From Candidatus Gastranaerophilales bacterium (GTDB lineage: Bacteria > Cyanobacteriota > Vampirovibrionia > Gastranaerophilales > Gastranaerophilaceae), in assembly GCA_944323655.1 (NCBI GenBank), contig CALUTL010000001.1, forward strand, positions 124,001 through 188,000: a stretch of 64,000 nt of DNA, written 5' to 3'. Positions within the stretch are counted from its first letter, which is position 1. Every line of letters starts with the position of its first letter. The notes under the pieces were generated by a model. It made no database searches, had not been told where the DNA came from, and was given only the letters and a program-made list of their open reading frames with translations. Position numbers and translations under genes: made by a program. This document shows positions 24,153 through 32,058 of this stretch, one piece after another.

Positions 24153-25067
24153 ATGAAAAAAATTGCCGTTACTACTGGCGATCCAAACGGTATAGGTCCT
24201 GAGATTACAATAAAAGCTCTCAATAAACTTCAATTACCAAAAGAAAATATCGTTTTAATATCTAATAAACGGATTTTGGACTATTACGGCAAATTGGATA
24301 TAAATTATGAAATAATTGAAATTCCTTACAACGCACAGGTTTTGCCCGGAAAAGTTATGGCTGAATGCGGAGAGTTTGCGTTTCAATCCGTAAAAAAAGC
24401 CTGCGAATTAAAACCTGATGCCATTGTCACTGCACCGGTAGCTAAAAATGCGCTTTATTTTGCAGGACATAAATTCAAAGGACAAACAGAAATTCTTCAA
24501 AAATACCTTGCAAATAAAAATCAGAAAGCTGAAATGCTTTTTGTTGCAAAAGACTTTAGAGTTCTGCTTCTTACACGCCACTGTGCATTAAAGCGAGTTA
24601 AAGTAACAAAAGAACTTGTAACTGAAAAAGTAAAAAATTTACAGGAATTTTTCAAGTCACACCTTGGGATTGTAGCCCCAAAATTTGCCCTATGCGCATT
24701 CAACCCGCATTCGGGTGAAGACGGAATTCTCGGGAAAGAAGAACTTGATATTCTCAATCCCGCTGTAAAAGCGCTTTTGAAAAAGGGAATTAACATAACC
24801 TATCCGCACCCTGCTGACACTCTTTTTATTGATGCCGGAAAAAATTACAGAGAAGGCAAAAAACTTCCTTACGACTGCTATATTGCAAACTATCACGACC
24901 AAGGGTTAATTCCGATAAAAACAGTTGCTGGCGATAGCACAGTTAACATGACAATAGGGCTTGATATTTTAAGAACCTCCCCCGGACATGGAACGGCCTT
25001 TGATATCGCAGGGAAAAACCTTGCAAGAGAAGAAGGTATGATTGCGGCTATTAACGCAGCCTTGTAA
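24153..25067 (+). CDS. PdxA-family 4-phospho-hydroxyacid dehydrogenase (PdxA2 or PdxA)
   Basis: 304 residues covering the whole PdxA fold: KIAVTTGDPNGIGPEI at the N-terminus, TAPVAKNAL, the metal-site histidines in HKFKGQTE, NPHSGEDG and NYHDQGLIPIK, and the C-terminal TSPGHGTAFDIAGK. Start chosen at ATG 24153 because GGAGG (24141-24145) lies 7 nt upstream; a start at 24105 lacks a site and adds 16 unrelated residues. Next to a DUF1537 kinase this is most likely PdxA2 (4-phospho-D-threonate dehydrogenase). The alternative is true PdxA for pyridoxal phosphate synthesis; sequence reading alone does not separate them. Confidence 0.87.
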   Translation: MKKIAVTTGDPNGIGPEITIKALNKLQLPKENIVLISNKRILDYYGKLDINYEIIEIPYNAQVLPGKVMAECGEFAFQSVKKACELKPDAIVTAPVAKNALYFAGHKFKGQTEILQKYLANKNQKAEMLFVAKDFRVLLLTRHCALKRVKVTKELVTEKVKNLQEFFKSHLGIVAPKFALCAFNPHSGEDGILGKEELDILNPAVKALLKKGINITYPHPADTLFIDAGKNYREGKKLPYDCYIANYHDQGLIPIKTVAGDSTVNMTIGLDILRTSPGHGTAFDIAGKNLAREEGMIAAINAAL

Positions 25068-25123
25068 TGATATTTCCATACTTTAGTAAAAAATAATTTT
25101 TCTAATATTAAAAAAAATACAAT

Positions 25124-25155
25124 AAAAAAGACCTCCTTTAAAAGAAGGTCTTTTT
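25124..25155. terminator. Bidirectional terminator between pdxA-like gene and secF
   Basis: A-tract plus GACCT (25130-25134), 11-nt loop and AGGTC (25146-25150) followed by TTTTT; works for both convergent genes. Confidence 0.75.
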
Positions 25156-25179
25156 ATTTACAATTTCAAATACTAAAAC

Positions 25180-26166
25180 CTAAACCGCAATTTTTCTTGC
25201 TTTTTGCTGCCTGTCATTCCAGAAATCAACAAGCATTGAGCAGAAGAAAATTGAAGAATAAGTTCCGATAATAATACCGAGAATCATTGCAAAGACAAAG
25301 TCTTTAGTCGTAACCCCGCCCCAGAAATAAAGAGCAAGAAGTGTAATTAAAGTTGTAAGAGAAGTATTAATACTTCTTGTCAAAGTCTGGTTAACCGAAG
25401 CATCAACGATTTCCCCGAAAGACATTTTCTTAGAATAATATCTCAAATTTTCTCTGATTCTGTCGAAAACAACGATTGTATCATGGACAGAGAAACCAAT
25501 TACGGTTAGCACCGCCGTAATAAACAACCCGTCAATCTGCACATCATAGAATAGTCCCAAAATTGAAAATACCCCTGCAACAAACAACACATCATGGAAA
25601 ACCCCGAGTATCGCAGCAAGCGCATAATCAAACCTGAACCTGAATGAAAGATATGCGATAATTCCTAAGAACGCCAAAGTAACGGCAATTAAAGAATTTT
25701 TAAACAACTCTTTACCCATTGTAGGGCCGACAGAACTTACCGACATCAATTCAGGATTTTTATATTGAGAACCCAAAACTTCCGTAATTGTTTCGGTGTC
25801 ATTTGAATCTTTATCAATAAACTTTGTTCTGACTGAAATTATTGACTGAATTTCAGACTTTGTATTTTTTTGCTGGTCACTGTTAACGTTTAAGATTTGA
25901 AGATAAGGATTTTCAATTCCTTTTTGTTCAAGATTTTCACGAGTCTTGGCAAGCTCTTTATTTGTAATTTTTTCCTCAACTCCATACTGAAGAATAGTTC
26001 CGCCGGTATAATCAATACCGACTTTTAATGGTGCGTGGTTCGGGTATGTAAAGCAAGAATAAAACATTGCGACAATTCCCGGCACCAGAAGAAGTAATGT
26101 AAGCGCCATCCACCACCATCTGTATTTAACAACATGAACTAAGTGTTTTCTGCCTGTATTAAACAT
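25180..26166 (-). CDS. secF: Protein translocase subunit SecF
   Basis: 328 residues, six spans. Contains the SecF start region (YRWWWMALTLLLLVPG), the periplasmic loop after GIDYTGGTILQYG, GPTMGKEL, and the conserved helix-4/5 block VIGFSVHDTIVVFDRIREN. Works with SecD to pull exported proteins across the inner membrane using the proton gradient. It follows secD by 28 nt with AAAGG upstream. Expected to matter here for the many exported proteins of the window. Confidence 0.95.
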   Translation of the reverse strand: MFNTGRKHLVHVVKYRWWWMALTLLLLVPGIVAMFYSCFTYPNHAPLKVGIDYTGGTILQYGVEEKITNKELAKTRENLEQKGIENPYLQILNVNSDQQKNTKSEIQSIISVRTKFIDKDSNDTETITEVLGSQYKNPELMSVSSVGPTMGKELFKNSLIAVTLAFLGIIAYLSFRFRFDYALAAILGVFHDVLFVAGVFSILGLFYDVQIDGLFITAVLTVIGFSVHDTIVVFDRIRENLRYYSKKMSFGEIVDASVNQTLTRSINTSLTTLITLLALYFWGGVTTKDFVFAMILGIIIGTYSSIFFCSMLVDFWNDRQQKARKIAV

Positions 26167-26194
26167 TTTTATTTTACCTTTCTAAATTTCCTGA

Positions 26195-27502
26195 CTAATC
26201 CAATATACCGAAGCGTGCTTTTTCTCTTTGAGTTTCAGCAGCCTGATAAGCAGCACCGATTTCTTCTTTTTTAAGCCCGAACAATCCCGGATGTTTAAGT
26301 TCGCCTGTTCCGAAGATTAAGTGCATAAAGTTTTTAGTAACCGTAATTGCGGTAAACATTGAAACCATAACACCTAAAGCAAGAGTTAAAGCAAACCCTT
26401 TAACAACACTTGTTCCAAGAAGATAAAGGATTAAGCAGGTAATTATTGTTGTCATATTTGAGTCGAAAATACTTGTGAAAGCTCTATCGAACCCTGAATT
26501 AATAGCAGTAAATAAATTTCTTCCTGATCTAAGTTCTTCTTTAGTTCTTTCAAAGATAAGAATATTAGCATCAACCGCCATACCGATAGACAGGATAAAA
26601 CCTGCGATACCTGCAAGAGTCAACGTAACAGGGATTGTCTTGAATAAAGCAAACAGGATTAAGCTATAAATAACAAGTGCAATATCCGCAATAAATCCCG
26701 GCACATGATAGAACAAAATCATAAATATCATAACGGTAGAAAGCCCGATTATACCGGCCTTTTTGGAAGCCGCAACACTGTCAGCACCAAGAGTAGGCCC
26801 GACCGTATTTTCTTCAACGATTTCAGCAGGCACAGGAAGTGCGCCGGCATTCAACAAATCAACCATTCTTTGAGCTTCTTCATAAGCAAAGCCGCTGTCG
26901 CCGCCGGAAATTTGAGCATTTCCGCCGTAAATCGGCTCTCTGATTACAGGAGCAGATTGAAGTTCTCCGTCAAAGAAAATTGCCATCTGCTGATTTACAA
27001 GAGCCTCTGTAAGTTCCGCAAATTTCTTTGCCCCTTCAGCGTTAAACTCTAAAGATACAACCCACTGGCCTGTTGAATCGGTTGTAAGCTGCGATTTTGA
27101 AAGATCTTTACCCGTAAGCCCCGAAGATTCCCAGGTTACAACACCATTTTCTGCTTTACCCGGTTTTTTAAATTCTAATTGAGCAGTTTCACCGATAAAA
27201 GCTTTAGCTTCTTTTAAATCGGTAACGGCAGGAATTTCAACAAGCAGTCTTTTATCCCCGACCTGTTGAACAACAGTTTCAGCAACCCCAAGCTTGTTAA
27301 CTCTCTGTTCGATTGCAAACTGTAAATGGCTTAAAGTTTCAGGTGTAATTTCCTTAACCTGTTCGGTAGGCTGAGCTTCCAGAACAAGTCTTGAACCGCC
27401 GACCAAATCAAGTCCTAATTTTGTGGGCTTCATCAATATTACGGCAATCGCTGTTACTACAATTGCTATAATTACCCAGAACATAATAATTTTGTTTTTC
27501 AC
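26195..27502 (-). CDS. secD: Protein translocase subunit SecD
   Basis: 435 residues with GTG start at 27502 (AGAGGA upstream). Seen: KLGLDLVGGSRLVLEAQP after the first span, the P1 domain (TPETLSHLQFAIEQRVNKLGVAE region), GGNAQISGG, and the membrane block LSIGMAVDANILIFERTKEE. Shorter than enterobacterial SecD (615), normal for cyanobacteria and Firmicutes. A C-terminal tail of about 40 residues ends KARFGILD. dapA lies 70 nt upstream, so dapA-secD-secF may be one transcript. Confidence 0.95.
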   Translation of the reverse strand: MKNKIIMFWVIIAIVVTAIAVILMKPTKLGLDLVGGSRLVLEAQPTEQVKEITPETLSHLQFAIEQRVNKLGVAETVVQQVGDKRLLVEIPAVTDLKEAKAFIGETAQLEFKKPGKAENGVVTWESSGLTGKDLSKSQLTTDSTGQWVVSLEFNAEGAKKFAELTEALVNQQMAIFFDGELQSAPVIREPIYGGNAQISGGDSGFAYEEAQRMVDLLNAGALPVPAEIVEENTVGPTLGADSVAASKKAGIIGLSTVMIFMILFYHVPGFIADIALVIYSLILFALFKTIPVTLTLAGIAGFILSIGMAVDANILIFERTKEELRSGRNLFTAINSGFDRAFTSIFDSNMTTIITCLILYLLGTSVVKGFALTLALGVMVSMFTAITVTKNFMHLIFGTGELKHPGLFGLKKEEIGAAYQAAETQREKARFGILD

Positions 27503-27572
27503 TTTTTTATTCCTCTTATAATGTATTTTTTATCTTTAATTTTAGTTAAAAATATAAAACTAAACTACAGCC

Positions 27573-28475
27573 CTAATCGGCTAATTCTGCCTTAGTTCTG
27601 TCAATAACCGCAAACAATTCTGCTTTCTGATCTTCATCAAGCTCGACGAGCGGACGTCTTAGATACTCTTCAATTAAGCCTTTATGCTTCAACGCTGCCT
27701 TAACGGGAACCGGGTTAGGCGCCATAAAGAGCTTTTTAAATATTCCGAACAAAGTTTTGTGCATATTTCTTGAAGCAAGTACATCCCCGGTCTTAAAGTT
27801 TCTGATCATAGATTTAATTTCAGATCCGAACAGATGGGATGCAACAGAAATTACACCGTGCGCCCCGAGAGAAAGCATCGGGAGAGTAAGACTGTCGTCG
27901 CCTGAGTAAATTGCAAAATCAGACGGGCAGATTAGTTTAAGCTCCGATATCAAATCCAAATCTGGGCAGCTTTGTTTTAAAGCAACGATATTCGGAAATT
28001 TTTCCGCAAGAAGCGCAACCGTTTCAGGCAGCATATTAACACCTGTACGGGATGGAATATTGTATAAAATAATCGGCAAATCCGCAGCTTTAGCAACTGC
28101 TGAAAAATGTTCAACCATCCCTTTTTGAGAAGGTTTGTTATAATAAGGCACAACCGATAAAATTGCATCTACACCTTCTTTATAAGCAAGTTTAGTCATT
28201 TTAACGGCAGTTTCGGTTGAATTTGAACCGGCGCCGAAAATAACTTTAGCTTTACCTGCTGCCGCACGCTTAACTGTGCTTAAAAGTTCAAGTTCTTCTT
28301 CGTGGGTTAAAGTCGGACTTTCTCCTGTAGTTCCAGCGACAAGAAGGGCTTCACTCCCGTTACTTGCAAGATACTTAGCAAGTTCTTCAGCTTTGTTATA
28401 ATCAACTTCCCTGTTCGCATTCATAGGTGTAACCATAGCTGTAACAACTTCGCCGGCGTCATATCTTAATGCCAT
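27573..28475 (-). CDS. dapA: 4-hydroxy-tetrahydrodipicolinate synthase
   Basis: First committed step of lysine and diaminopimelate synthesis: pyruvate plus aspartate semialdehyde. 300 residues of the DapA TIM barrel with GTTGESPTL (substrate binding), VVPYYNKPSQKG, YNIPSRTGVN and the Schiff-base lysine in IVALKQS. AGAGG precedes ATG 28475; promoter TTGCTT-18-TATAAT at 28546-28517. Supplies meso-diaminopimelate for peptidoglycan. The lysine riboswitch often found in front of such genes is absent; the leader is only about 35 nt. Confidence 0.95.
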   Translation of the reverse strand: MALRYDAGEVVTAMVTPMNANREVDYNKAEELAKYLASNGSEALLVAGTTGESPTLTHEEELELLSTVKRAAAGKAKVIFGAGSNSTETAVKMTKLAYKEGVDAILSVVPYYNKPSQKGMVEHFSAVAKAADLPIILYNIPSRTGVNMLPETVALLAEKFPNIVALKQSCPDLDLISELKLICPSDFAIYSGDDSLTLPMLSLGAHGVISVASHLFGSEIKSMIRNFKTGDVLASRNMHKTLFGIFKKLFMAPNPVPVKAALKHKGLIEEYLRRPLVELDEDQKAELFAVIDRTKAELAD

Positions 28476-28516
28476 ATAAAACCTCTTTTCTTTTCACAAT
28501 ATCCCTTTATAGGCTA

Positions 28517-28546
28517 ATTATATTACAAAAGAAATTTATAAAGCAA
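28517..28546 (-). promoter_or_regulatory. Promoter of dapA
   Basis: Minus strand TTGCTT (28546-28541), 18-nt spacer, TATAAT (28522-28517). Confidence 0.55.
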
Positions 28547-28583
28547 AAAATCTTTTTGAAATATTAAGATATTTAATCTGATT

Positions 28584-28613
28584 TTGTCTAAAATTTAAAG
28601 TTTGTGATAACAT
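28584..28613 (+). promoter_or_regulatory. Promoter abutting lptC (leaderless candidate)
   Basis: TTGTCT (28584-28589), 18-nt spacer, extended -10 TGATAACAT (28605-28613), seven bases, ATG 28621. No ribosome site. Confidence 0.5.
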
Positions 28614-28620
28614 TTTTGAT

Positions 28621-29214
28621 ATGGACTGGTGGACGAAATTAGACAGAAAGAAGAAGGCTTATATACTGGCGGGTTTAACACTTATAGGAGTGCTTGCCTG
28701 GGCGTTTATATCTGCAGGAGTTATCACGCACAATTTTAACAGAAGCCAGCTTCAAACGCAGGAAGATAAGCAGGAAGCATTAATTAACGGGCTTATTTTA
28801 ACAGAGACCAAAGAAGCTACGAAATATTGGGAAATTTACGGTGAGACCGGAACCTATAACAGTACAAATGAAATTGCATTGATGAATAATGTTATAGGGA
28901 ATTTTTATGACGAATACGGAGAAGTTTCAATGAGTTTTGAATCTTCGCACGGGACATACAATTCAAAGAAAAACGAGATTATCCTGTATGAAGGAACAAG
29001 AATTGTAATAAAAGACGGCACAATGCTTTTGACAGACAGACTAACCTGGGCAGGCTCAGACAAACCCGTAAAAATTCGCGGAAACGTAAGAATAATTAAA
29101 AACGGAGAATTTTACGCACACGCAGAGGAAGGTGAAATTGCGCCGGGTTACGAAAGATTTAAAATAACAGGGCATGCCCGCTCTGAGCTTTATGATAAAA
29201 AGGAGAATAAATGA
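28621..29214 (+). CDS. lptC: LPS export periplasmic/membrane protein LptC
   Basis: 197 residues: a short basic N-terminus, one membrane anchor (about 15-36) and a periplasmic LptC domain with the repeating YNxxxxEIxL pattern (TGTYNSTNEIALMNNV, GTYNSKKNEIILYEG). LptC passes lipopolysaccharide from the LptBFG extractor to LptA, so its presence indicates a diderm envelope with LPS or a related glycolipid. The stop (TGA) overlaps the lptA-like ATG (ATGA). First gene of an operon running to aroE at 35292; the promoter abuts the start codon. Confidence 0.85.
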   Translation: MDWWTKLDRKKKAYILAGLTLIGVLAWAFISAGVITHNFNRSQLQTQEDKQEALINGLILTETKEATKYWEIYGETGTYNSTNEIALMNNVIGNFYDEYGEVSMSFESSHGTYNSKKNEIILYEGTRIVIKDGTMLLTDRLTWAGSDKPVKIRGNVRIIKNGEFYAHAEEGEIAPGYERFKITGHARSELYDKKENK

Positions 29215-30188
29215 AAAAAGTTTTAATATCTCTGACTGTAATACTGTTACTGTTTGGAGCTGCAACTCAAGCAGCGGATCTTATAATAGAATCCAAGACA
29301 CAAACATATAATGAAGAAGACAGCAAAATTAAATTTAACGGCGACGTTAAAGTGACGGTCGGCGATATAAAGGTTGAAGGGCAAAAGGCCGATGTCGGAG
29401 TAACAAAGGATCAAAAGCTTGACACAGCAACTTTTTACGACAAGCCTTACGCATATCAAATAACCAAAAACAAAAAAAGAGAAGTTAAAGCAAACATTTT
29501 AAAGCTTTCACTAATCACAAAAGTTGTAAGAGCGGAAGGTGATTCGCAGTCAATAGTATTTGAGGGTAAAAAACCTATAGTCGTAATTAACGCAGACGTA
29601 CAGGAATACGATACCAAAACAGGTGTAATGACAGCAACAGGCGCTGTTACGATTTTGTATAAGGAAATATCAACTTTCTCAAACAAGGCCGTAATAAAAA
29701 CAACCAAAGACGGGGATTTGCAAAATCTTGAACTTGTTGGAAATGCAAGGGTAAAAAGAGAAGAGAATGAAACTTTTGCAGACAAATTCTACTATGATGC
29801 CTCGACTAAAATTTTGACGGCAACGGGAAACACTACGTCAAACGCAACAATGGATAATGGGGAAACCTTAACCTTAAAGTCCAAAATACAAGAATATTCA
29901 CAAGATACAAACACATTTAATGCAAGCGGAGATGTTCGAATTTGGTATCAGGATTATTTTGCGCAGGGTCCGAAAATTGCGGTATATCCTGACAAAGTAA
30001 CAAAAAAACCGAATGAAGTATATTTTGTAGGCCGCTCGAGTATAACTCAAGGTCCCAGAACAATTTACGCAGACAAAATAAGAATGATAATTAATCCGAA
30101 AGACTTCCATGCCGAAGGCAACACCAGAACAGTCATCAAAAACATCGGCGACAGCGGTGATGATGACGATATGAAGCTTGGATTATAG
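29211..30188 (+). CDS. lptA: LptA/OstA-like periplasmic protein, double length
   Basis: 325 residues with a signal peptide (about 1-21, ending TQAA). At least two OstA/LptA beta-jellyroll stretches follow: about 24-130 (KIKFNGDVKVTVGDIKVEGQ) and 150-320 (VMTATGAVTILYKEISTFSN, ILTATGNTTSNATMDNG, FNASGDVRIWYQDYFAQG). E. coli LptA is about 185 residues, so this is nearly twice the length and may span more of the periplasm. Acidic tail (DSGDDDD). The ribosome site AAGGAG lies inside the lptC end; the ATGA overlap indicates coupling. Confidence 0.85.
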   Translation: MKKVLISLTVILLLFGAATQAADLIIESKTQTYNEEDSKIKFNGDVKVTVGDIKVEGQKADVGVTKDQKLDTATFYDKPYAYQITKNKKREVKANILKLSLITKVVRAEGDSQSIVFEGKKPIVVINADVQEYDTKTGVMTATGAVTILYKEISTFSNKAVIKTTKDGDLQNLELVGNARVKREENETFADKFYYDASTKILTATGNTTSNATMDNGETLTLKSKIQEYSQDTNTFNASGDVRIWYQDYFAQGPKIAVYPDKVTKKPNEVYFVGRSSITQGPRTIYADKIRMIINPKDFHAEGNTRTVIKNIGDSGDDDDMKLGL

Positions 30189-30196
30189 GAGTAAAA

Positions 30197-30973
30197 ATGA
30201 CAAAAACAGAACAAGCCTTAGAAGCATTTAAAAAACGAGATTATAAAACAGCACTTGATGTATTTTCTTCCGTTGTAGAAAAAGGTCAGGACACCGCAGA
30301 AATAAGAAATAACATCGGGCTTTGCTACTACAATTTAGACAACCTGGAAAAGGCCGAAGATAATTTTCTAAAAGCCATTAAGCTTAACCCGAAACTTCCG
30401 CAAGTCTACATAAACCTAGCAGATGTATACTATAAATCCCGCGATTTTGACAGCGGAATACAACTGCTTTCTCAAGGGATTTACGAAATGCCTGAAGAAA
30501 TGACAATTGCGCATTACCTTGCAAGGTTTTACATGGAAGATGCCAGACTTGATTTAGCGATTGACGAATTGGAAAAAATTCTCGAAAAACAACCCGAAAA
30601 TTATGATGCTTATTATGATTTAGGCAAAGTACATTTTGAACTTGGAAACTACGCACTTGCAGCGGAAAACTTTGAAAATGTTCTGGAATACAAAGACAAC
30701 AACGAATGGATTTACTTTTACCTTGGCGAAGCCTACGAAGCAAATGACGAAATTGATAAAGCATTGTCAAACTTTTTAAAAGCAATAGCGGTAAATGACG
30801 CTTGCAGCCCTGCATATAAAAAAGCAGCAATTCTGTTTTTAGCAAGAGGGGATTACGACGATGCGCTTGAATATTTTGAATCATATTGCGAAATGAATAT
30901 TCCGGACGAAGAAAAAGCTTCCGTAAAAAGTTTAATGGAAAGAATTAAGAAGAAACAGATCAATGACAAGTAA
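30197..30973 (+). CDS. Tetratricopeptide-repeat protein
   Basis: 258 residues made almost entirely of about seven TPR units; clear ones begin near residues 19 (GLCYYNLDNLEKAEDNFLKA), 69, 103 (LDLAIDELEKILEKQPENYD), 137 (GKVHFELGNYALAAENFENV), 172 (GEAYEANDEIDKALSNFLKA) and 206. No signal peptide, so probably cytoplasmic scaffold or adaptor. It sits between lptA and dprA, overlapping dprA by 11 nt. Partner unknown; the position suggests envelope assembly or simply operon membership. Confidence 0.88.
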   Translation: MTKTEQALEAFKKRDYKTALDVFSSVVEKGQDTAEIRNNIGLCYYNLDNLEKAEDNFLKAIKLNPKLPQVYINLADVYYKSRDFDSGIQLLSQGIYEMPEEMTIAHYLARFYMEDARLDLAIDELEKILEKQPENYDAYYDLGKVHFELGNYALAAENFENVLEYKDNNEWIYFYLGEAYEANDEIDKALSNFLKAIAVNDACSPAYKKAAILFLARGDYDDALEYFESYCEMNIPDEEKASVKSLMERIKKKQINDK

Positions 30974-32051
30974 ATATTGGGTAGCATTTTCATCAATAGA
31001 ACAAATTGACAGTTCTTTTACTTTAAAGCTTTTTGAATATTTCAAAGATATAGAAAAAGCCTTTAATGTTTCTTCAAATGATTTAAAAAATATTGAAGGT
31101 TTAAGTGTTAAAAAAGCCGAGAATTTTTTGAAGCTGCGAGACAAAGTTAAGCCAGAAAAAACTTTGTCAGAAGTCACAAACCGAGGGATAAAATATCTGA
31201 CTTTTGATGATGAAAGATATCCTTTTATGCTTAAAAACATTGATAATCCGCCATCAATTCTTTATTACAAAGGTGATTTAGAGAGCATAAATTTTGAAAA
31301 AACTTTAGCCGTCGTCGGTTCAAGAAGGACCAGCAAATACGCAAAGGATGCCGTAAATCTAATAATTTCACAGCTTGCAAACACTGATATCTGCATAGTT
31401 TCAGGTCTTGCCTCCGGAATAGACACGTCAGCCCATACAGCTGCGATTGAGAACGGCTTAAAAACAATTGGAGTAATCGCAAGCGGCTTTGACTTTGTAT
31501 ACCCGACAGCAAACGCCGATTTGTACCGCAAAATCGAAAACGGAAGCGGGGTAATTTTTACTGAATATTACCCGACGTTTGAGCCTTTGAAATTCAGATT
31601 TCCGCAAAGAAACCGAATTGTATCGGGGCTTTCATACGGAACTCTTGTTGCGGAAGCCTCAATAAAAAGCGGCGCTTTAATTACTGCGCACCTAACTTTA
31701 GAACAGGGTAGAGAATTGATGTGCATCCCGGGGCTTATCACAAACCCGAATACGGAAGGGATTTACAAGCTTCTCAAAAACGGCGCAACGCTTGTGACAT
31801 CCTCAACTGATATTCTGGAAGCTCTTAATTGGGAAATTAAAATCACAGAACAGTTAAAAATAAATTTGACCGATATAACCGAAACCGAAGAAAAGATTTT
31901 AAAATCAATAGAGATAGAAGAAAAAGGCGTTGACGAAATTATGACAGAAACAGGGCTTGATTTTGATACGCTTTTAATCAACTTGACAACCATGGAGCTT
32001 AAAGGCATAATAAAACAAGTCAACGGCGACAGATATAAGAGGGTAGGATAA
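30963..32051 (+). CDS. dprA: DNA processing protein DprA
   Basis: Binds incoming single-stranded DNA during natural transformation and loads RecA. 362 residues: N-terminal helical domain with a helix-hairpin-helix-like segment (about 40-60), the Rossmann-like core with VVGSRRTSKYA, IVSGLASGIDTSAH, FPQRNRIVSGLS and SGALITAHLTLEQGRE, and a C-terminal winged helix (about 295-362). Overlaps the TPR gene by 11 nt and precedes topA by 7 nt, the common dprA-topA order. No other competence gene (comEC, comEA, comF) lies in the window. Confidence 0.95.
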   Translation: MTSKYWVAFSSIEQIDSSFTLKLFEYFKDIEKAFNVSSNDLKNIEGLSVKKAENFLKLRDKVKPEKTLSEVTNRGIKYLTFDDERYPFMLKNIDNPPSILYYKGDLESINFEKTLAVVGSRRTSKYAKDAVNLIISQLANTDICIVSGLASGIDTSAHTAAIENGLKTIGVIASGFDFVYPTANADLYRKIENGSGVIFTEYYPTFEPLKFRFPQRNRIVSGLSYGTLVAEASIKSGALITAHLTLEQGRELMCIPGLITNPNTEGIYKLLKNGATLVTSSTDILEALNWEIKITEQLKINLTDITETEEKILKSIEIEEKGVDEIMTETGLDFDTLLINLTTMELKGIIKQVNGDRYKRVG

Positions 32052-32058
32052 AGTATAA

